A DNA stretch of 64,000 nucleotides from Microbacterium ureisolvens (GCF_015278315.1 NZ_JADIJE010000004.1:340895-404894), one strand, 5' to 3'. Counted from the first letter of the stretch, positions 18,974-27,889 are shown. Numbers and translations: made by a program. Notes: generated by a model from the letters alone, not told the origin.

Positions 18974-19576
18974 TCAGCGGACGCGCTCGCGCACCATGTC
19001 GAGGAAGAGCGCGTGGAAGCGGTGCTCGCCGGTCACCTCGGGGTGGAATGCGGTGCCGAGCAGCGCGCCGTGGCGCACGGCCACGATCCGTCCGTCGTCC
19101 AGGCTCGCGAGGCGCTCGACACCGTCGCCCGCCTCCTCGACGAGCGGTGCGCGGATGAACACCGCATGCACCGGCGGGTCGTCGAGCACCGGCACGTCGA
19201 GGTCGACCTCGAACGAGTCGACCTGGCTGCCGAACGCGTTGCGCCGGACGGTGACGTCGAGGCCGCCGAAGGTCTGCTGACCCTCGATGCCGTCGGTGAT
19301 GCGATCGGCGAGGAGGATGAGGCCCGCGCACGTGCCGTACACCGGGAGGCCGTCGGCGATCGCCTCGCGGATGGGCTCACGCATGCCGAAGGCTCGCGAC
19401 AGCTTGTCGATCACGCTGGACTCGCCGCCGGGCAGCACGAGCCCGTCGACGGTCGCGAGCTCTTCCGGCCGGCGAACGGTCGTCGCGTCGGCGCCGAGGT
19501 CCGTGAGTACGCGCACGTGCTCACGGACGTCTCCCTGCAGCGCCAGCACGCCGACGCGGGGCCGGTCGGTCGTCAC
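18974..19576 (-). CDS. pdxT: Pyridoxal 5'-phosphate synthase glutaminase subunit PdxT
   Basis: 200 residues. Class I glutamine amidotransferase: [14 protein letters not shown] start, oxyanion strand [10 protein letters not shown], nucleophile in [11 protein letters not shown] and the His-Glu pair in AFHPEVTGE. It releases ammonia from glutamine and passes it to PdxS. GTG at 19576 overlaps the pdxS stop (GTGA), so the pair is translationally coupled. The open frame that continues upstream is a shadow of pdxS. Confidence 0.97.
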   Translation of the reverse strand: MTTDRPRVGVLALQGDVREHVRVLTDLGADATTVRRPEELATVDGLVLPGGESSVIDKLSRAFGMREPIREAIADGLPVYGTCAGLILLADRITDGIEGQQTFGGLDVTVRRNAFGSQVDSFEVDLDVPVLDDPPVHAVFIRAPLVEEAGDGVERLASLDDGRIVAVRHGALLGTAFHPEVTGEHRFHALFLDMVRERVR

Positions 19577-20466
19577 CAGCCGCGCTCGGCGAGCCGGTGC
19601 GGGGCTGCGAGGTCGCCCACGTTGATGCCGACCATCGCCTCGCCGAGGCCGCGCGACACGTCCGCGATGACCTTCGGGTCGTCGTAGAAGGTCGTCGCCT
19701 TGACGATGGCTGCTGCCCGCTGGGCGGGGTTGCCGGACTTGAAGATGCCCGACCCGACGAACACGCCGTCCGCGCCGAGCTGCATCATCATGGCCGCGTC
19801 GGCGGGTGTCGCGACGCCGCCGGCGACGAACAGCACGACGGGGAGCTTGCCCGTCTCGGCGATCTCGGCGACCAGCTCGTAGGGCGCCTGCAGCTCCTTG
19901 GCCGCGACGTACAGCTCGTCCTTGGTCATCGAGCGCAGCACGTTGATCTCGCTGGAGATCTTGCGGATGTGCTTGGTCGCCTCCGACACGTCGCCCGTGC
20001 CCGCCTCGCCCTTGGAGCGGATCATCGCGGCGCCCTCGTTGATGCGGCGCAGCGCCTCGCCGAGGTTGGTCGCACCGCACACGAAGGGAACCGCGAACTT
20101 CCACTTGTCGATGTGGTTGACGTAGTCGGCGGGCGAGAGCACCTCGGACTCGTCGATGTAGTCGACGCCGAGCTCCTGCAGAACCTGCGCCTCGACGAAG
20201 TGCCCGATGCGGGCCTTCGCCATGACCGGGATGGACACCGACGCGACGATGTCGTCGATGAGATCGGGATCGCTCATGCGGGCGACTCCGCCCTGTGCGC
20301 GGATATCGGCCGGGACCCGCTCGAGCGCCATGACGGCGACGGCGCCGGCGTCCTCGGCGATCTTCGCCTGATCGGCGGTGACGACGTCCATGATGACGCC
20401 GCCCTTGAGCATCTCGGCGAGTCCGCGCTTGACGCGGTCGGTTCCCGTGTCGGCAGCAGTGGTCAC
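19573..20466 (-). CDS. pdxS: Pyridoxal 5'-phosphate synthase lyase subunit PdxS
   Basis: 297 residues. TIM barrel with [42 protein letters not shown], the catalytic lysine in [14 protein letters not shown] and the second in [15 protein letters not shown]. It builds PLP from ribose 5-phosphate, glyceraldehyde 3-phosphate and ammonia. I chose the GTG at 20466 (VTTAADTG) preceded by AAGGGAAAG; an upstream frame to 20499 is not conserved-looking. Divergent from the MocR regulator with shared control region. Confidence 0.97.
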   Translation of the reverse strand: MTTAADTGTDRVKRGLAEMLKGGVIMDVVTADQAKIAEDAGAVAVMALERVPADIRAQGGVARMSDPDLIDDIVASVSIPVMAKARIGHFVEAQVLQELGVDYIDESEVLSPADYVNHIDKWKFAVPFVCGATNLGEALRRINEGAAMIRSKGEAGTGDVSEATKHIRKISSEINVLRSMTKDELYVAAKELQAPYELVAEIAETGKLPVVLFVAGGVATPADAAMMMQLGADGVFVGSGIFKSGNPAQRAAAIVKATTFYDDPKVIADVSRGLGEAMVGINVGDLAAPHRLAERGW

Positions 20467-20521
20467 GAGCTTTCCCTTCGATCGGCGCGCGGAGCGCAAA
20501 CGGGTGAGGACAATGCGGGTA

Positions 20522-20545
20522 TTGGCCTAGGCCAAAAGATAGCAT
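20522..20545. promoter_or_regulatory. Palindromic operator and divergent -10 boxes between pdxS and the PdxR-type regulator
   Basis: TTGGCCTAGGCCAA (20522-20535) is a perfect 14-bp palindrome. Immediately beside it the minus strand reads TATCTT (20541-20536, candidate pdxS -10) and the plus strand reads TAGCAT (20540-20545, candidate regulator -10). The palindrome would thus cover the pdxS start site and the -10/-35 spacer of the regulator gene. A MocR protein binding here could switch both. Confidence 0.6.
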
Positions 20546-20594
20546 GGACCGCGCCCTACACTCGGGCGATGGCGGGGATGTGACGGAGGCTGGA

Positions 20595-21938
20595 ATGGAT
20601 CTCGATATCAGCGGTCGATCCGCGGCGGAGATCGCCGAGAGCCTTCGCGCGCTCATCGAGCGCGGCGACCTGCATCCCGGCGAAGCGATCCCGCCCGTCC
20701 GCGCTCTCGCCGAGCAGCTCGGGGTCAACCGCAACACCGTGGTGGCCGCGTACCGCCAGCTCGCCCAGGCCGGGGTCATCGTCACGCGCGGGCGCGGCGG
20801 TACCCGCGTCGCCGATCTCTCCCCCGTCGCCCAGGAGGGGTTCGCGGCGGGGAGCGTGCTGCGCGACGTCGGCACCGGCAACCCGGATCCCGAGCGGATC
20901 CCCGATCCGTCCTTCGCGCTGGCCGGCATGGCAGGACGCCCGGTGCTGTACGGCGAGCCTGTGATCGACCCGGGCCTGGAGGCCTGGGCGCGCGAATGGA
21001 TGCGCGCGGACCTCGCGCCCGAAGCCGATATGCGCCTCACGATCACGAGCGGCGCCGCGGACGCCGTCGAGCGGCTGCTCGCGCAGGCGCTCACCCGCGA
21101 CGACGCGGTCGCGCTCGAGGATCCGTGCTTCCTGACGAGCATCCACACCGTGCGCATCGGCGGCTACCGCCCGGTGCCCGTGCCGGTAGACGACGAGGGA
21201 ATGACGGTCGCCGGACTGCGTGCCGCGCTCGAACTCGGCGTGCGCGCGGTCGTCCACACGCCCCGCGCGCAGAATCCCACGGGCGCCAGCCTCTCGGCGC
21301 GGCGAGCGGCAGAGCTCCGCGACGTGCTGCGCGAGCATCCGTACGTCCTCGTCATCGAGGACGACCACTTCTCCCTGTTGTCGCAGCGGCCGTTCCACTC
21401 GCTCATCGGCCCGGACCACCGGCGATGGGCATTGGTGAGGTCGGTCTCGAAGTTCCTCGGTCCCGACATGTGCCTCGCGGTGACCGCATCCGATCCCGAG
21501 ACCGCCGAGCGGCTCGCGATGCGTCTCACCCCCGGCACGACCTGGGTGAGCCACCTGCTGCAGCGGCTCACCCACGCGCTGGTGACGGATGCCGGGACCA
21601 TGGCGGCGATCGACCGCGCCGGCGCCCACTACGCCGAGCGCAATGCGGCGTTCGTCGATCTGCTCACGACCGCGGGCATCCCGGCCGACGCCGGCGACGG
21701 GCTGAATCTGTGGATCGCGCTCCCGGTACCCGCGCGGGCGGTGTCGGAGCAGCTGATGCGGCGAGGGTGGCTCGCCCGCCCCGGCGACGAGTTCGTGCTC
21801 GGTGACGACCGTGCGTCGGACCGGCTGCGTCTGACCGTGCACGACCTCGACGACGCCGATGCCCAGCGACTGGCCGCCGATGTGGCCGCCGCGGTGCGCG
21901 CCGCCGGTGGACGGCTCGCCACGCGGGAAGTGGCATGA
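20595..21938 (+). CDS. pdxR: MocR/GntR-family PLP-dependent regulator, probable PdxR
   Basis: 447 residues. N-terminal GntR winged helix ([47 protein letters not shown]) fused to a fold-type I aminotransferase domain with the PLP lysine in [11 protein letters not shown] and [20 protein letters not shown] upstream of it. The ATG at 20595 has GGAGG five bases before it. Being divergent from pdxST and adjacent to pdxY strongly suggests control of vitamin B6 synthesis by PLP sensing, as known for PdxR of other actinobacteria. The name is inferred from context. Confidence 0.88.
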   Translation: MDLDISGRSAAEIAESLRALIERGDLHPGEAIPPVRALAEQLGVNRNTVVAAYRQLAQAGVIVTRGRGGTRVADLSPVAQEGFAAGSVLRDVGTGNPDPERIPDPSFALAGMAGRPVLYGEPVIDPGLEAWAREWMRADLAPEADMRLTITSGAADAVERLLAQALTRDDAVALEDPCFLTSIHTVRIGGYRPVPVPVDDEGMTVAGLRAALELGVRAVVHTPRAQNPTGASLSARRAAELRDVLREHPYVLVIEDDHFSLLSQRPFHSLIGPDHRRWALVRSVSKFLGPDMCLAVTASDPETAERLAMRLTPGTTWVSHLLQRLTHALVTDAGTMAAIDRAGAHYAERNAAFVDLLTTAGIPADAGDGLNLWIALPVPARAVSEQLMRRGWLARPGDEFVLGDDRASDRLRLTVHDLDDADAQRLAADVAAAVRAAGGRLATREVA

Positions 21939-21945
21939 TCGAGCG

Positions 21946-22797
21946 GTGAAGATCCTCTCGATCCAGTCCGCGGTCGCCTACGGTCACGTCGGCAACTCCG
22001 CCGCCGTCTTCCCGCTTCAGCGCATCGGCGTCGAGGTCATGCCGGTCTACACGGTGAACTTCTCCAACCACACCGGCTACGGCGCCTGGCGCGGCCCGCT
22101 CATCGACCCGGACGACGTCCGCGACGTGATCACGGGCATCGAGGAGCGCGGCGTCTTCCCGCAGGTCGACGTCGTGCTCTCGGGGTACCAGGGCGGCGAG
22201 GGCATCGCCGACGTGATCCTCGAGGCCGTGGCCAAGGTCAAGCAGGCCAATCCCTCGGCGGTGTACGCGTGCGACCCGGTCATGGGCAACGCGAAGTCGG
22301 GCTGCTTCGTCGCCCCGGCGATCCCGGTGCTGCTGCGCGATCGTGTGGTGCCCGCAGCCGACATCATCACCCCGAACCAGTTCGAGCTCGGCTTCCTCAC
22401 CGAGACCGATCCAGCCGACCTCGAGTCCACACTCGCCTCGGCGGACCTCGCCCGCGACATGGGTCCCCGCACCGTGCTCGTGACAAGCGTGGAGCGGCCC
22501 GACCGCCCCGAGGGCACGATCGAGATGCTCGCGGTGACGGACGACGGCGCCTGGATGGTGCAGACCCCGCACATCCCGATGAAGGCGAACGGCTCGGGCG
22601 ACGTCACGGCGGCCCTCTTCACCGCCCATTACCGTCGCACGGGCGACGCGGCCGACGCCCTCGCGCGCACGACGTCGAGCGTGTACGACCTGCTCGAGCG
22701 CACCCACGCGTCGGGCGAGCGCGAGCTGCAGCTCGTCGAGTCGCAGGAGGCCTACGCTCACCCGCGCCTGCAGTTCGACGTCACCCGGGTGCGCTGA
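21946..22797 (+). CDS. pdxY: Pyridoxal kinase PdxY
   Basis: 283 residues, the usual length. Ribokinase-like: KILSIQSAVAYGHVGNSAAVFPLQRIG at the start, SGYQG, YACDPVMGN, TPNQFELG, and the anion hole/catalytic segment MKANGSGDVTAALF. It phosphorylates pyridoxal and related vitamers (salvage). GTG start seven bases after the regulator's stop, so cotranscribed with pdxR. With pdxST this gives both routes to PLP in one place. Confidence 0.95.
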   Translation: MKILSIQSAVAYGHVGNSAAVFPLQRIGVEVMPVYTVNFSNHTGYGAWRGPLIDPDDVRDVITGIEERGVFPQVDVVLSGYQGGEGIADVILEAVAKVKQANPSAVYACDPVMGNAKSGCFVAPAIPVLLRDRVVPAADIITPNQFELGFLTETDPADLESTLASADLARDMGPRTVLVTSVERPDRPEGTIEMLAVTDDGAWMVQTPHIPMKANGSGDVTAALFTAHYRRTGDAADALARTTSSVYDLLERTHASGERELQLVESQEAYAHPRLQFDVTRVR

Positions 22798-22811
22798 ACC
22801 GGACGCTGTCG

Positions 22812-22839
22812 GATGACGGATGCCGCGGCATCCGTCATC
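22812..22839. terminator. 28-bp perfect palindrome between convergent pdxY and HIT gene
   Basis: Perfect inverted repeat with 14-base arms (GATGACGGATGCCG and its overlapping complement) between two genes that converge. Likely a bidirectional terminator. Contains the GGATGCCG/CGGCATCC word in both orientations. Confidence 0.8.
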
Positions 22840-22845
22840 ACCGCG

Positions 22846-23493
22846 TCAGGCGTTCCAGGCGTCGAAGACGACCCGCCGCACGTCGCCGAGCAGCTGCGGC
22901 AGAGCCTTCGTCTTGGCGATGATCGGGAAGAAGTTCGCGTCCGAGCCCCACCGCGGCACGATGTGCTGGTGAAGATGCTCGTCGACGCCGGCTCCCGCCA
23001 CGTGCCCCTGATTCATGCCGATGTTGAAGCCGTCGCAGCGCGAGACCTGACGGAGGACGCGCATGCCCTGCTGCGTGAGCAGGCCGATCTCGGCGACCTC
23101 GTCGTCGGTCGCCTGGTCGTACGTCGCGATGTGGCGGTACGGGCAGACCAGCAGGTGGCCGGAGTTGTACGGGAACAGGTTCAGCAGCGCATAGGCGGTG
23201 CGCCCCCGGAAGACGATGAGGCCTTCCTCGTCGGACTTGCGCGGCGCCTCGCAGAACGGGCACTCCTTGCGCAGCACCTCGGGACCCGCCTGGATGTACG
23301 CCATGCGGTGCGGGGTCCACAAGCGCTGGAACTCGTCGGGCACCCCCGGCAGCGTCGCGGCGTCGACGAGGGCGGAGTCGGCAGCGGTCTCCGCCGTGCC
23401 CTGCCCGCCCTCGTCCGGAGTCACGCGCCCTTCGACAGGCTCAGGAACCGCGACTTCGCGGTCGCGACTCCCCGCAAGCGGGTGGTCGCTCAC
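22846..23493 (-). CDS. HIT-family nucleotide hydrolase/transferase (AP4A phosphorylase-like)
   Basis: 215 residues. After a ~60-residue disordered N-terminal tail comes a HIT domain: zinc-type [54 protein letters not shown] with the HxHxH triad. In actinobacteria this thrS-linked HIT protein acts on diadenosine polyphosphates or related nucleotides. GTG at 23493 overlaps the thrS stop (GTGA). The tail contains VPEPVEG, the translation of a REP-like sequence (23428-23447), so part of the tail came from a repeat. Confidence 0.93.
   Translation of the reverse strand: MSDHPLAGSRDREVAVPEPVEGRVTPDEGGQGTAETAADSALVDAATLPGVPDEFQRLWTPHRMAYIQAGPEVLRKECPFCEAPRKSDEEGLIVFRGRTAYALLNLFPYNSGHLLVCPYRHIATYDQATDDEVAEIGLLTQQGMRVLRQVSRCDGFNIGMNQGHVAGAGVDEHLHQHIVPRWGSDANFFPIIAKTKALPQLLGDVRRVVFDAWNA
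23428..23447. repeat. REP-like sequence inside the HIT gene
   Basis: CCCTTCGACAGGCTCAGGAA matches the common dispersed bacterial repeat core CCTTCGACAGGCTCAGG. It is read in frame as VPEPVEG in the variable N-terminal tail of the HIT protein. Confidence 0.6.
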
Positions 23494-25484
23494 GCGAAGT
23501 CCTCCGCGGTGTTCACCAGCGCGTGAGAGGCGATCGCCTCTCGCACGCGGCGCACGGCGTCGGCGATCGGCACGCCGTTCTCCTGCGAGCCGTCGCGGAA
23601 GCGGAACGACACCGTGCCGGCTGCCTGGTCCTGCGCGCCCGCGATGAGCTGCAGCGGCACCTTCTGGGTGGTGTGCGTGCGGATCTTCTTCTGCATGCGG
23701 TCGTCGGAGTGGTCGAGCTCTGCGCGCACACCCTCCGCCTTCAGCTGGTCGATGACCTCGCCCAGGTAGTCCGCGAAGTCCTCCGCGACGGGGATGCCGA
23801 CAACCTGCACCGGCGACAGCCAGACCGGGAACGCCCCCGCGTAGTGCTCGAGCAGGATCGCGAAGAACCGCTCGATCGAGCCGAAGAGCGCGCGGTGGAT
23901 CATGATCGGCCGCTTCTTCTGGCCGTCGCGGTCGGTGTACTCGAGCTCGAAGCGCTCGGGCAGGTTCGGATCGACCTGCACGGTGGACAGCTGCCAGGTG
24001 CGGCCGATGGCGTCGCGGGTCTTCAGGTCGATCTTCGGGCCGTAGAACGCCGCCTCTCCGGGAACCTCGGTCAGCTTCAGGCCGCTGGCGACCGCGACGT
24101 TGCGCAGCGCGTCGGTGGAGTACTCCCAGAACTCGTCGGAGCCGATCCACTTGTCCTTCTCGTCGTCGCGCATCGAGAGCTCCAGCTCGAAGTCGTCCAG
24201 CCCGAAGTCGCGCAGCATCGAGATCACGAACTCGAGGACGCGGGTCGCCTCCTCCTCCAGCTGCTCGGGCGTGACGAACAGATGCGAGTCGTCCTGGGTG
24301 AAGCCGCGCACGCGGGTGAGGCCGTGCAGCGCCCCCGAGAGCTCGTTGCGGTAGACGGTGCCGTTCTCGGCGAGCCGTATCGGCAGGTCGCGGTAGCTGC
24401 GCGCGCGCTCCTTGTAGATGAGGATGTGCATCGGGCAGTTCATCGGCTTCAGGTAGTAGTCCTGGCCGTGCTTGACGATCTCGCCGTGCTCGTCGCGCTC
24501 CTCGTCCATCACGATCGGCGGGAACATGCCCTCCTTGTACGTGACGAGGTGGTTCGAAGTGAGGAACAGGTCCTCCTTCGAGATGTGCGGCGTGTACACG
24601 TAGGTGTAGCCGCCCGCGATGTGGCGGCGACGCGCGTGCTGCTCCATCTCGCCGCGGACGATGCCGCCGCGGGGATGCCACACCGACAGGCCGGAGCCGA
24701 TCTCGTCGGGGAAGGAGAAGAGGTCGAGGTCCTTGCCGAGCTTGCGGTGGTCGCGCTTGGCCGCCTCCTCGAGACGGGTCTGGTACGCGCGCAGCTCGTC
24801 CTTGGTCGGCCAGGCGGTGCCGTAGATCCGCTGGAGCTGCGGGTTCTTCTCGCTGCCCCGCCAGTAGGCGCCGGCGATCCGCTGCAGCGCCCAGCCGTTG
24901 CCGATCATGCGGGTGTTGGGCAGGTGTGGCCCGCGGCAGAGGTCCTTCCAGACCGTCTGACCGTCGCGGTCGACGTTGTCGTAGATGGTCAGCTCGCCGG
25001 CGCCGACCTCGACCGAGGCGCCCTCGGTCTTCTCGGCTCCCGCGCCCTTCAGCCCGATGAGCTCGAGCTTGAAGGGCTCGTCGACGAGCTCGACGCGCGC
25101 CTCCTCGTCGGTCACCACGCGGCGGACGAAGCGCTGGCCCTCGCGGATGATGCGGGCCATCTCCTTGTCGATGGCCTTGAGGTCCTCGGGCGTGAACGGG
25201 TGCTCGACGCCGAAGTCGTAGTAGAAGCCGTCGGTGATGGGCGGGCCGATGCCGAGGTTCGCCTGCGGGTTGATGCGCTGGACGGCCTGGGCGAGCACGT
25301 GCGCCGTGGAGTGGCGCAGGATCGCGAGCCCGTCGGGGCTGTCGATGGTGACGGGCTCGACGGCATCCGTCTCCTCCACCACCGTCGCGAGGTCCTTTAG
25401 TTCGCCGTTCACGCGAAGCGCGACCACGGAGCGGTCGGGGAACAGGGCGAAGCCGTCGGCGGGATAGGGCACAGCGTCAGTCAC
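23490..25484 (-). CDS. thrS: Threonyl-tRNA synthetase
   Basis: 664 residues. TGS domain at the N-terminus ([21 protein letters not shown]), second additional/editing domain with [12 protein letters not shown] and the later [11 protein letters not shown] zinc-type segment, class II core with [11 protein letters not shown] and [16 protein letters not shown], and C-terminal anticodon-binding domain. It charges tRNA-Thr. GTG at 25484 with CAGGAGAG eight bases upstream. Followed without gap by the HIT gene. A possible leader peptide lies 68 bases upstream. Confidence 0.98.
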   Translation of the reverse strand: MTDAVPYPADGFALFPDRSVVALRVNGELKDLATVVEETDAVEPVTIDSPDGLAILRHSTAHVLAQAVQRINPQANLGIGPPITDGFYYDFGVEHPFTPEDLKAIDKEMARIIREGQRFVRRVVTDEEARVELVDEPFKLELIGLKGAGAEKTEGASVEVGAGELTIYDNVDRDGQTVWKDLCRGPHLPNTRMIGNGWALQRIAGAYWRGSEKNPQLQRIYGTAWPTKDELRAYQTRLEEAAKRDHRKLGKDLDLFSFPDEIGSGLSVWHPRGGIVRGEMEQHARRRHIAGGYTYVYTPHISKEDLFLTSNHLVTYKEGMFPPIVMDEERDEHGEIVKHGQDYYLKPMNCPMHILIYKERARSYRDLPIRLAENGTVYRNELSGALHGLTRVRGFTQDDSHLFVTPEQLEEEATRVLEFVISMLRDFGLDDFELELSMRDDEKDKWIGSDEFWEYSTDALRNVAVASGLKLTEVPGEAAFYGPKIDLKTRDAIGRTWQLSTVQVDPNLPERFELEYTDRDGQKKRPIMIHRALFGSIERFFAILLEHYAGAFPVWLSPVQVVGIPVAEDFADYLGEVIDQLKAEGVRAELDHSDDRMQKKIRTHTTQKVPLQLIAGAQDQAAGTVSFRFRDGSQENGVPIADAVRRVREAIASHALVNTAEDFA

Positions 25485-25520
25485 GGAAACTCTCCTGGGA
25501 ATGGCTCGGATCAAGGCTAC

Positions 25521-26384
25521 TCAGCTTCGGGCGCGCGACGCGCCCCGCCCGCTCAGGCGTCGAGCGTTCGCGTGTCGGTCTTGTATGCCGCAGCGGCGGT
25601 CGACCAGACGAGTTCCATCCTCCGAGTCTAGCCGGGGGGATCGTTCGTGCCCGGTATCGGGGTTGCTCCGTGCAGAGTCCGCCCCGACTCGCGGGGGCCC
25701 CGGGCGCTCGACGGTCACGTCGGCACCGAGGTGCTTCAGCGCCTCGCGGCGCGACAGCGGACTCAGCGGGCGGTGCGCGACGTACTCCCTCACCCATCCG
25801 GGTGCGATCCGGGCGTACTCGCGCAGAGCCCAGCCGATGGCCTTGCGGATGAAGAACTCGCGGTCGGCGATGTTGGGCTCGATGGTGTCGACGAGAACCG
25901 CCCGATCCGCACGGATGCCGCGGCCCAGCTGCGACAGGATCGCGATGCGCCTGATCCACATGTCGTGGGCGCGGGCCCACGCGTGGACGAGCGCGACCGT
26001 CGCCTCGGGGTGGGCGTCGTGCAGATCGGCGAGGCGGTGCGCGAGTTCGTCGGTGTAGTCCCACCACTGACCGGTGTGCACCATGTGCTCGATGACCGGA
26101 ACGAGCGACGGTTCGCCGCGGAGGGGCCGGGCCAGCAGCGCCATCGCCGCGTACCGCTCCTCGCGGTGGCCCGCGGCATCCCACAGCTGGAGAGCCGTCT
26201 CGCGAAGGGCGGCGGCATCCGTCGTCCCCTTGGCGGCGTGCGTGGCGATCCTGCGCGCCTCCGGCACCCTCACCCCGAGGAACGGCATGGACGACTTCAT
26301 GTACGCCTGCTGGCCGGCGGCCCGCGACGGATCGGCGGCGGCGCGCAGGCGATCCCGGATGTCACCGGCGAGCGCTGTGCTCAT
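25521..26384 (-). CDS. DNA alkylation repair protein, AlkD-like, with a foreign-looking C-terminal tail
   Basis: 287 residues. Residues 1 to about 219 form the helical HEAT-like repeats of the AlkD/DNA alkylation repair family (YMKSSMPFLGVRVPEARRIA, HWWDYTDELAHRL-type segment QWWDYTDELAHRL, DMWIRRIAILSQLG, DREFFIRKAIGWALREYA). The family normally ends near LSPLSRREALKHL; here the frame continues for ~68 residues of Arg, Asp and Ser-rich sequence that overlaps the thrS leader region, which suggests a lost stop codon. The ATG has TAGCGT seven bases upstream, so it is probably leaderless. Confidence 0.88.
   Translation of the reverse strand: MSTALAGDIRDRLRAAADPSRAAGQQAYMKSSMPFLGVRVPEARRIATHAAKGTTDAAALRETALQLWDAAGHREERYAAMALLARPLRGEPSLVPVIEHMVHTGQWWDYTDELAHRLADLHDAHPEATVALVHAWARAHDMWIRRIAILSQLGRGIRADRAVLVDTIEPNIADREFFIRKAIGWALREYARIAPGWVREYVAHRPLSPLSRREALKHLGADVTVERPGPPRVGADSARSNPDTGHERSPRLDSEDGTRLVDRRCGIQDRHANARRLSGRGASRARS
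25553..25618 (-). CDS. Candidate 21-residue leader peptide of thrS
   Basis: An ATG ORF of 21 codons ending AAAAYKTDTRTLDA, with three Thr codons in its last eleven, 68 bases before the thrS start. TAGACT (25630-25625, minus strand) lies exactly six bases before the ATG, which is the leaderless arrangement seen at many genes here. Just after the ORF the RNA can form a stem GGGCGCG-TCG-CGCGCCC before thrS. This is what a Thr-sensing attenuator could look like, but I know of no described example in this group. The ORF overlaps the unusual C-terminal tail of the AlkD-like gene in another frame. Confidence 0.45.
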   Translation of the reverse strand: MELVWSTAAAAYKTDTRTLDA

Positions 26385-26441
26385 GCCCGACACGCTAGCG
26401 GTCCGCCGTGGAACGCACCGGGTCGACGTAGGGTCGAGGGG

Positions 26442-26657
26442 ATGAGACGCGAGCACGTCGATTCGTCGGCGATCGATTCGGTCGGCTACGACCCCGATAC
26501 CGCCGTGCTCGAGATCGCGTTCACGTCGGGCGAGCTCTACCGGTACTACGCGGTTCCGCCGTCGGTCCACCGCGGTCTGCTCGCGGCCGATAGCGCCGGG
26601 CGGTTCTTCGCGGAGCGCATCCGCCACGTCTATCCCGACGAGCACATCCGGCGCTGA
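26442..26657 (+). CDS. KTSC domain-containing protein
   Basis: 71 residues, entirely one KTSC domain: DSSAIDSVGYDPDTAVLEIAFTSGELYRYYAVPPSVHRGLLAADSAGRFFAERIR. The small domain is found alone or fused to lysyl-tRNA synthetase-like or stress proteins; its role is unknown. TAGGGT lies seven bases before the ATG (26429-26434), so it is probably leaderless. Divergent from the AlkD-like gene. Confidence 0.9.
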   Translation: MRREHVDSSAIDSVGYDPDTAVLEIAFTSGELYRYYAVPPSVHRGLLAADSAGRFFAERIRHVYPDEHIRR

Positions 26658-26740
26658 GCAGCGCTTCGCACAAGTTGCGCTGCGGGACTCGACTCGCGGC
26701 CGCCTGCGGGTGTCGCATCGCGGCTGACGCCGCGAACGAC

Positions 26741-26766
26741 GAAACCCCCGGAGAACCGGGGGTTTC
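26741..26766 (-). terminator. Terminator of the Gly-Cys-Val tRNA transcript
   Basis: Perfect 11-bp stem, GAAACCCCCGG (26741-26751) with its complement (26756-26766), 4-base loop, just after the tRNA-Val 3' end on the minus strand; the KTSC gene converges from the other side. Confidence 0.85.
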
Positions 26767-26769
26767 AGG

Positions 26770-26844
26770 TGGTGGGCGATACTGGGATCGAACCAGTGAC
26801 CTCTTCCGTGTCAGGGAAGCGCGCTACCGCTGCGCCAATCGCCC
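26770..26844 (-). tRNA. tRNA-Val (anticodon GAC)
   Basis: Cloverleaf with acceptor GGGCGAT/ATCGCCC, anticodon arm CTTCC-CTGACAC-GGAAG giving GAC, and TpsiC loop GGTTCGATCCC. CCA is encoded at 26772-26770. Reads GUC/GUU. Confidence 0.95.
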
Positions 26845-26871
26845 GAGTCGAGCTCCGGTCGGGACCGGGAG

Positions 26872-26945
26872 TGGAGGTGGCGACGGGATTCGAACCCGTG
26901 TAAACGGCTTTGCAGGCCGGTGCCTAGCCGCTCGGCCACGCCACC
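26872..26945 (-). tRNA. tRNA-Cys (anticodon GCA)
   Basis: Acceptor GGTGGCG/CGCCACC, anticodon arm CGGCC-TGCAAA-GCCG with GCA, T arm CGGGTTCGAATCCCG. CCA encoded (26874-26872). Confidence 0.95.
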
Positions 26946-26998
26946 GCGTGTGGTTTGACCCCACGTGCCGTGATCTCCGGAGGAGATCCCTGCACTCG

Positions 26999-27071
26999 AG
27001 CGGATGACGAGACTCGAACTCGCGACCCTCACCTTGGCAAGGTGATGCGCTACCAACTGCGCTACATCCGC
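26999..27071 (-). tRNA. tRNA-Gly (anticodon GCC)
   Basis: Acceptor GCGGATG/CATCCGC, anticodon arm CACCT-TGCCAA-GGTG with GCC, T arm with GAGTTCGAGTCTC. No CCA encoded. Confidence 0.95.
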
Positions 27072-27109
27072 ATTTCGTTTCCGGGATTCGCACCCCGGGC
27101 ACTTGAAAG

Positions 27110-27137
27110 ACTTTAGCCGATCCTCGGCGTCATGCAA
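27110..27137 (-). promoter_or_regulatory. Promoter of the Gly-Cys-Val tRNA cluster
   Basis: On the minus strand TTGCAT (27137-27132), a 16-base spacer, then TAAAGT (27115-27110). Start near 27103 gives a ~32-base 5' leader to tRNA-Gly. Confidence 0.6.
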
Positions 27138-27173
27138 AACCGGACGCACCCCGCGCGTGTCACACCGATGTGG

Positions 27174-27203
27174 TTCGAGCGAGCCTCCGGCATCCGCTAG
27201 TAT
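27174..27203 (+). promoter_or_regulatory. Promoter of tRNA-Val(CAC)
   Basis: TTCGAG (27174-27179), 18-base spacer, TAGTAT (27198-27203). Start near 27210. Confidence 0.5.
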
Positions 27204-27228
27204 CGTTACTCGTCCCCCTCGGGGGCAC

Positions 27229-27301
27229 GGGCGATTGGCGCAGTTGGTAGCGCGCTTCCTTCACACGGAAGAGGTCATCAGTTCGAGTCTGGTATCGCCC
27301 A
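27229..27301 (+). tRNA. tRNA-Val (anticodon CAC)
   Basis: Acceptor GGGCGAT/ATCGCCC, anticodon arm CTTCC-TTCACAC-GGAAG with CAC, T loop with AGTTCGAGTCT. No CCA encoded. Near-identical body to the tRNA-Val(GAC) on the other strand, suggesting duplication. Confidence 0.95.
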
Positions 27302-27308
27302 CCGACAG

Positions 27309-27340
27309 GAAGACCCGGCCACCTCGGTGGCCGGGTCTTC
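27309..27340. terminator. Terminator after tRNA-Val(CAC)
   Basis: Perfect 15-bp stem GAAGACCCGGCCACC with its complement, two-base loop, followed by TCGTTCTCGT. Lies between the tRNA and the convergent PemK-like gene. Confidence 0.85.
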
Positions 27341-27349
27341 TCGTTCTCG

Positions 27350-27889
27350 TCAGCTGCCGACGTCCCAGCCGTAGCGGCGGTGCAAGGCGTCGGCGACGCG
27401 CGCGAACCGGGTCAGGTCCAGTGCCGCCGCCTCGCGACGCATGCCGGCGCGATGCACGCTGTAGACCTGCTCGATGTCGATCCACGAAGGGCGTCCCTGC
27501 GCGTCCCACTCCCCCGTGCCCAGCGCGAGGAAGTCGCGGTCGCCGTCGTGCGCCTTGCTGGTGAGACGGACGGCGTACACGCGCTCTTCGCTCTGCCGGG
27601 CGATCACCAGGACGGGGCGGTCCTTCCCGCGTCCGTCGTTCTCGGCGTAAGGCACCCAGGTCCAGACGATCTCTCCGGCGTCCGGGTCGCCGTCACGGTC
27701 GGGCGCGTACGTGATGCGCAGCGCGTTCCGCGCGGGCGGGGCCACCTCCACGGTGGCGGTGGCGCCGCTGCGGCTCTCGAGCGGCGGTCTGGGCGCGGAG
27801 GCGGGCGGAGAGGGGCGGGAGGCGCGCTGCGGCCGGAAGAGGCCGCTCAGGATGCCGCGCAGCCCGTTTCGCTGAGTCACAGTCGTCAT
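27350..27889 (-). CDS. PemK/MazF-like protein with N-terminal extension
   Basis: 179 residues. After ~65 residues rich in Arg, Pro and Ser comes a PemK-like core: GEIVWTWVPYAENDGRGKDRPVLVIARQSEERVYAVRLTSKAHDGDRDFLALGTGEWDAQGRPSWIDIEQVYSVH. MazF/PemK enzymes are endoribonuclease toxins, with G-(D/E)-I-V-W and RPxLVI as hallmarks. No antitoxin gene flanks it, so it is more likely a domesticated or solitary member. ATG at 27889; TAGG overlaps the start. Confidence 0.7.
   Translation of the reverse strand: MTTVTQRNGLRGILSGLFRPQRASRPSPPASAPRPPLESRSGATATVEVAPPARNALRITYAPDRDGDPDAGEIVWTWVPYAENDGRGKDRPVLVIARQSEERVYAVRLTSKAHDGDRDFLALGTGEWDAQGRPSWIDIEQVYSVHRAGMRREAAALDLTRFARVADALHRRYGWDVGS

Noticed and set aside
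18974..21157. 727-codon minus-strand frame joining pdxT to upstream sequence
   Set aside because: Only the last 200 codons are pdxT; the rest is out of frame with pdxS and the MocR gene.
25485..25640. T-box riboswitch for thrS
   Set aside because: No AGGGUGGNACCGCG-like antiterminator landmark and too little space.
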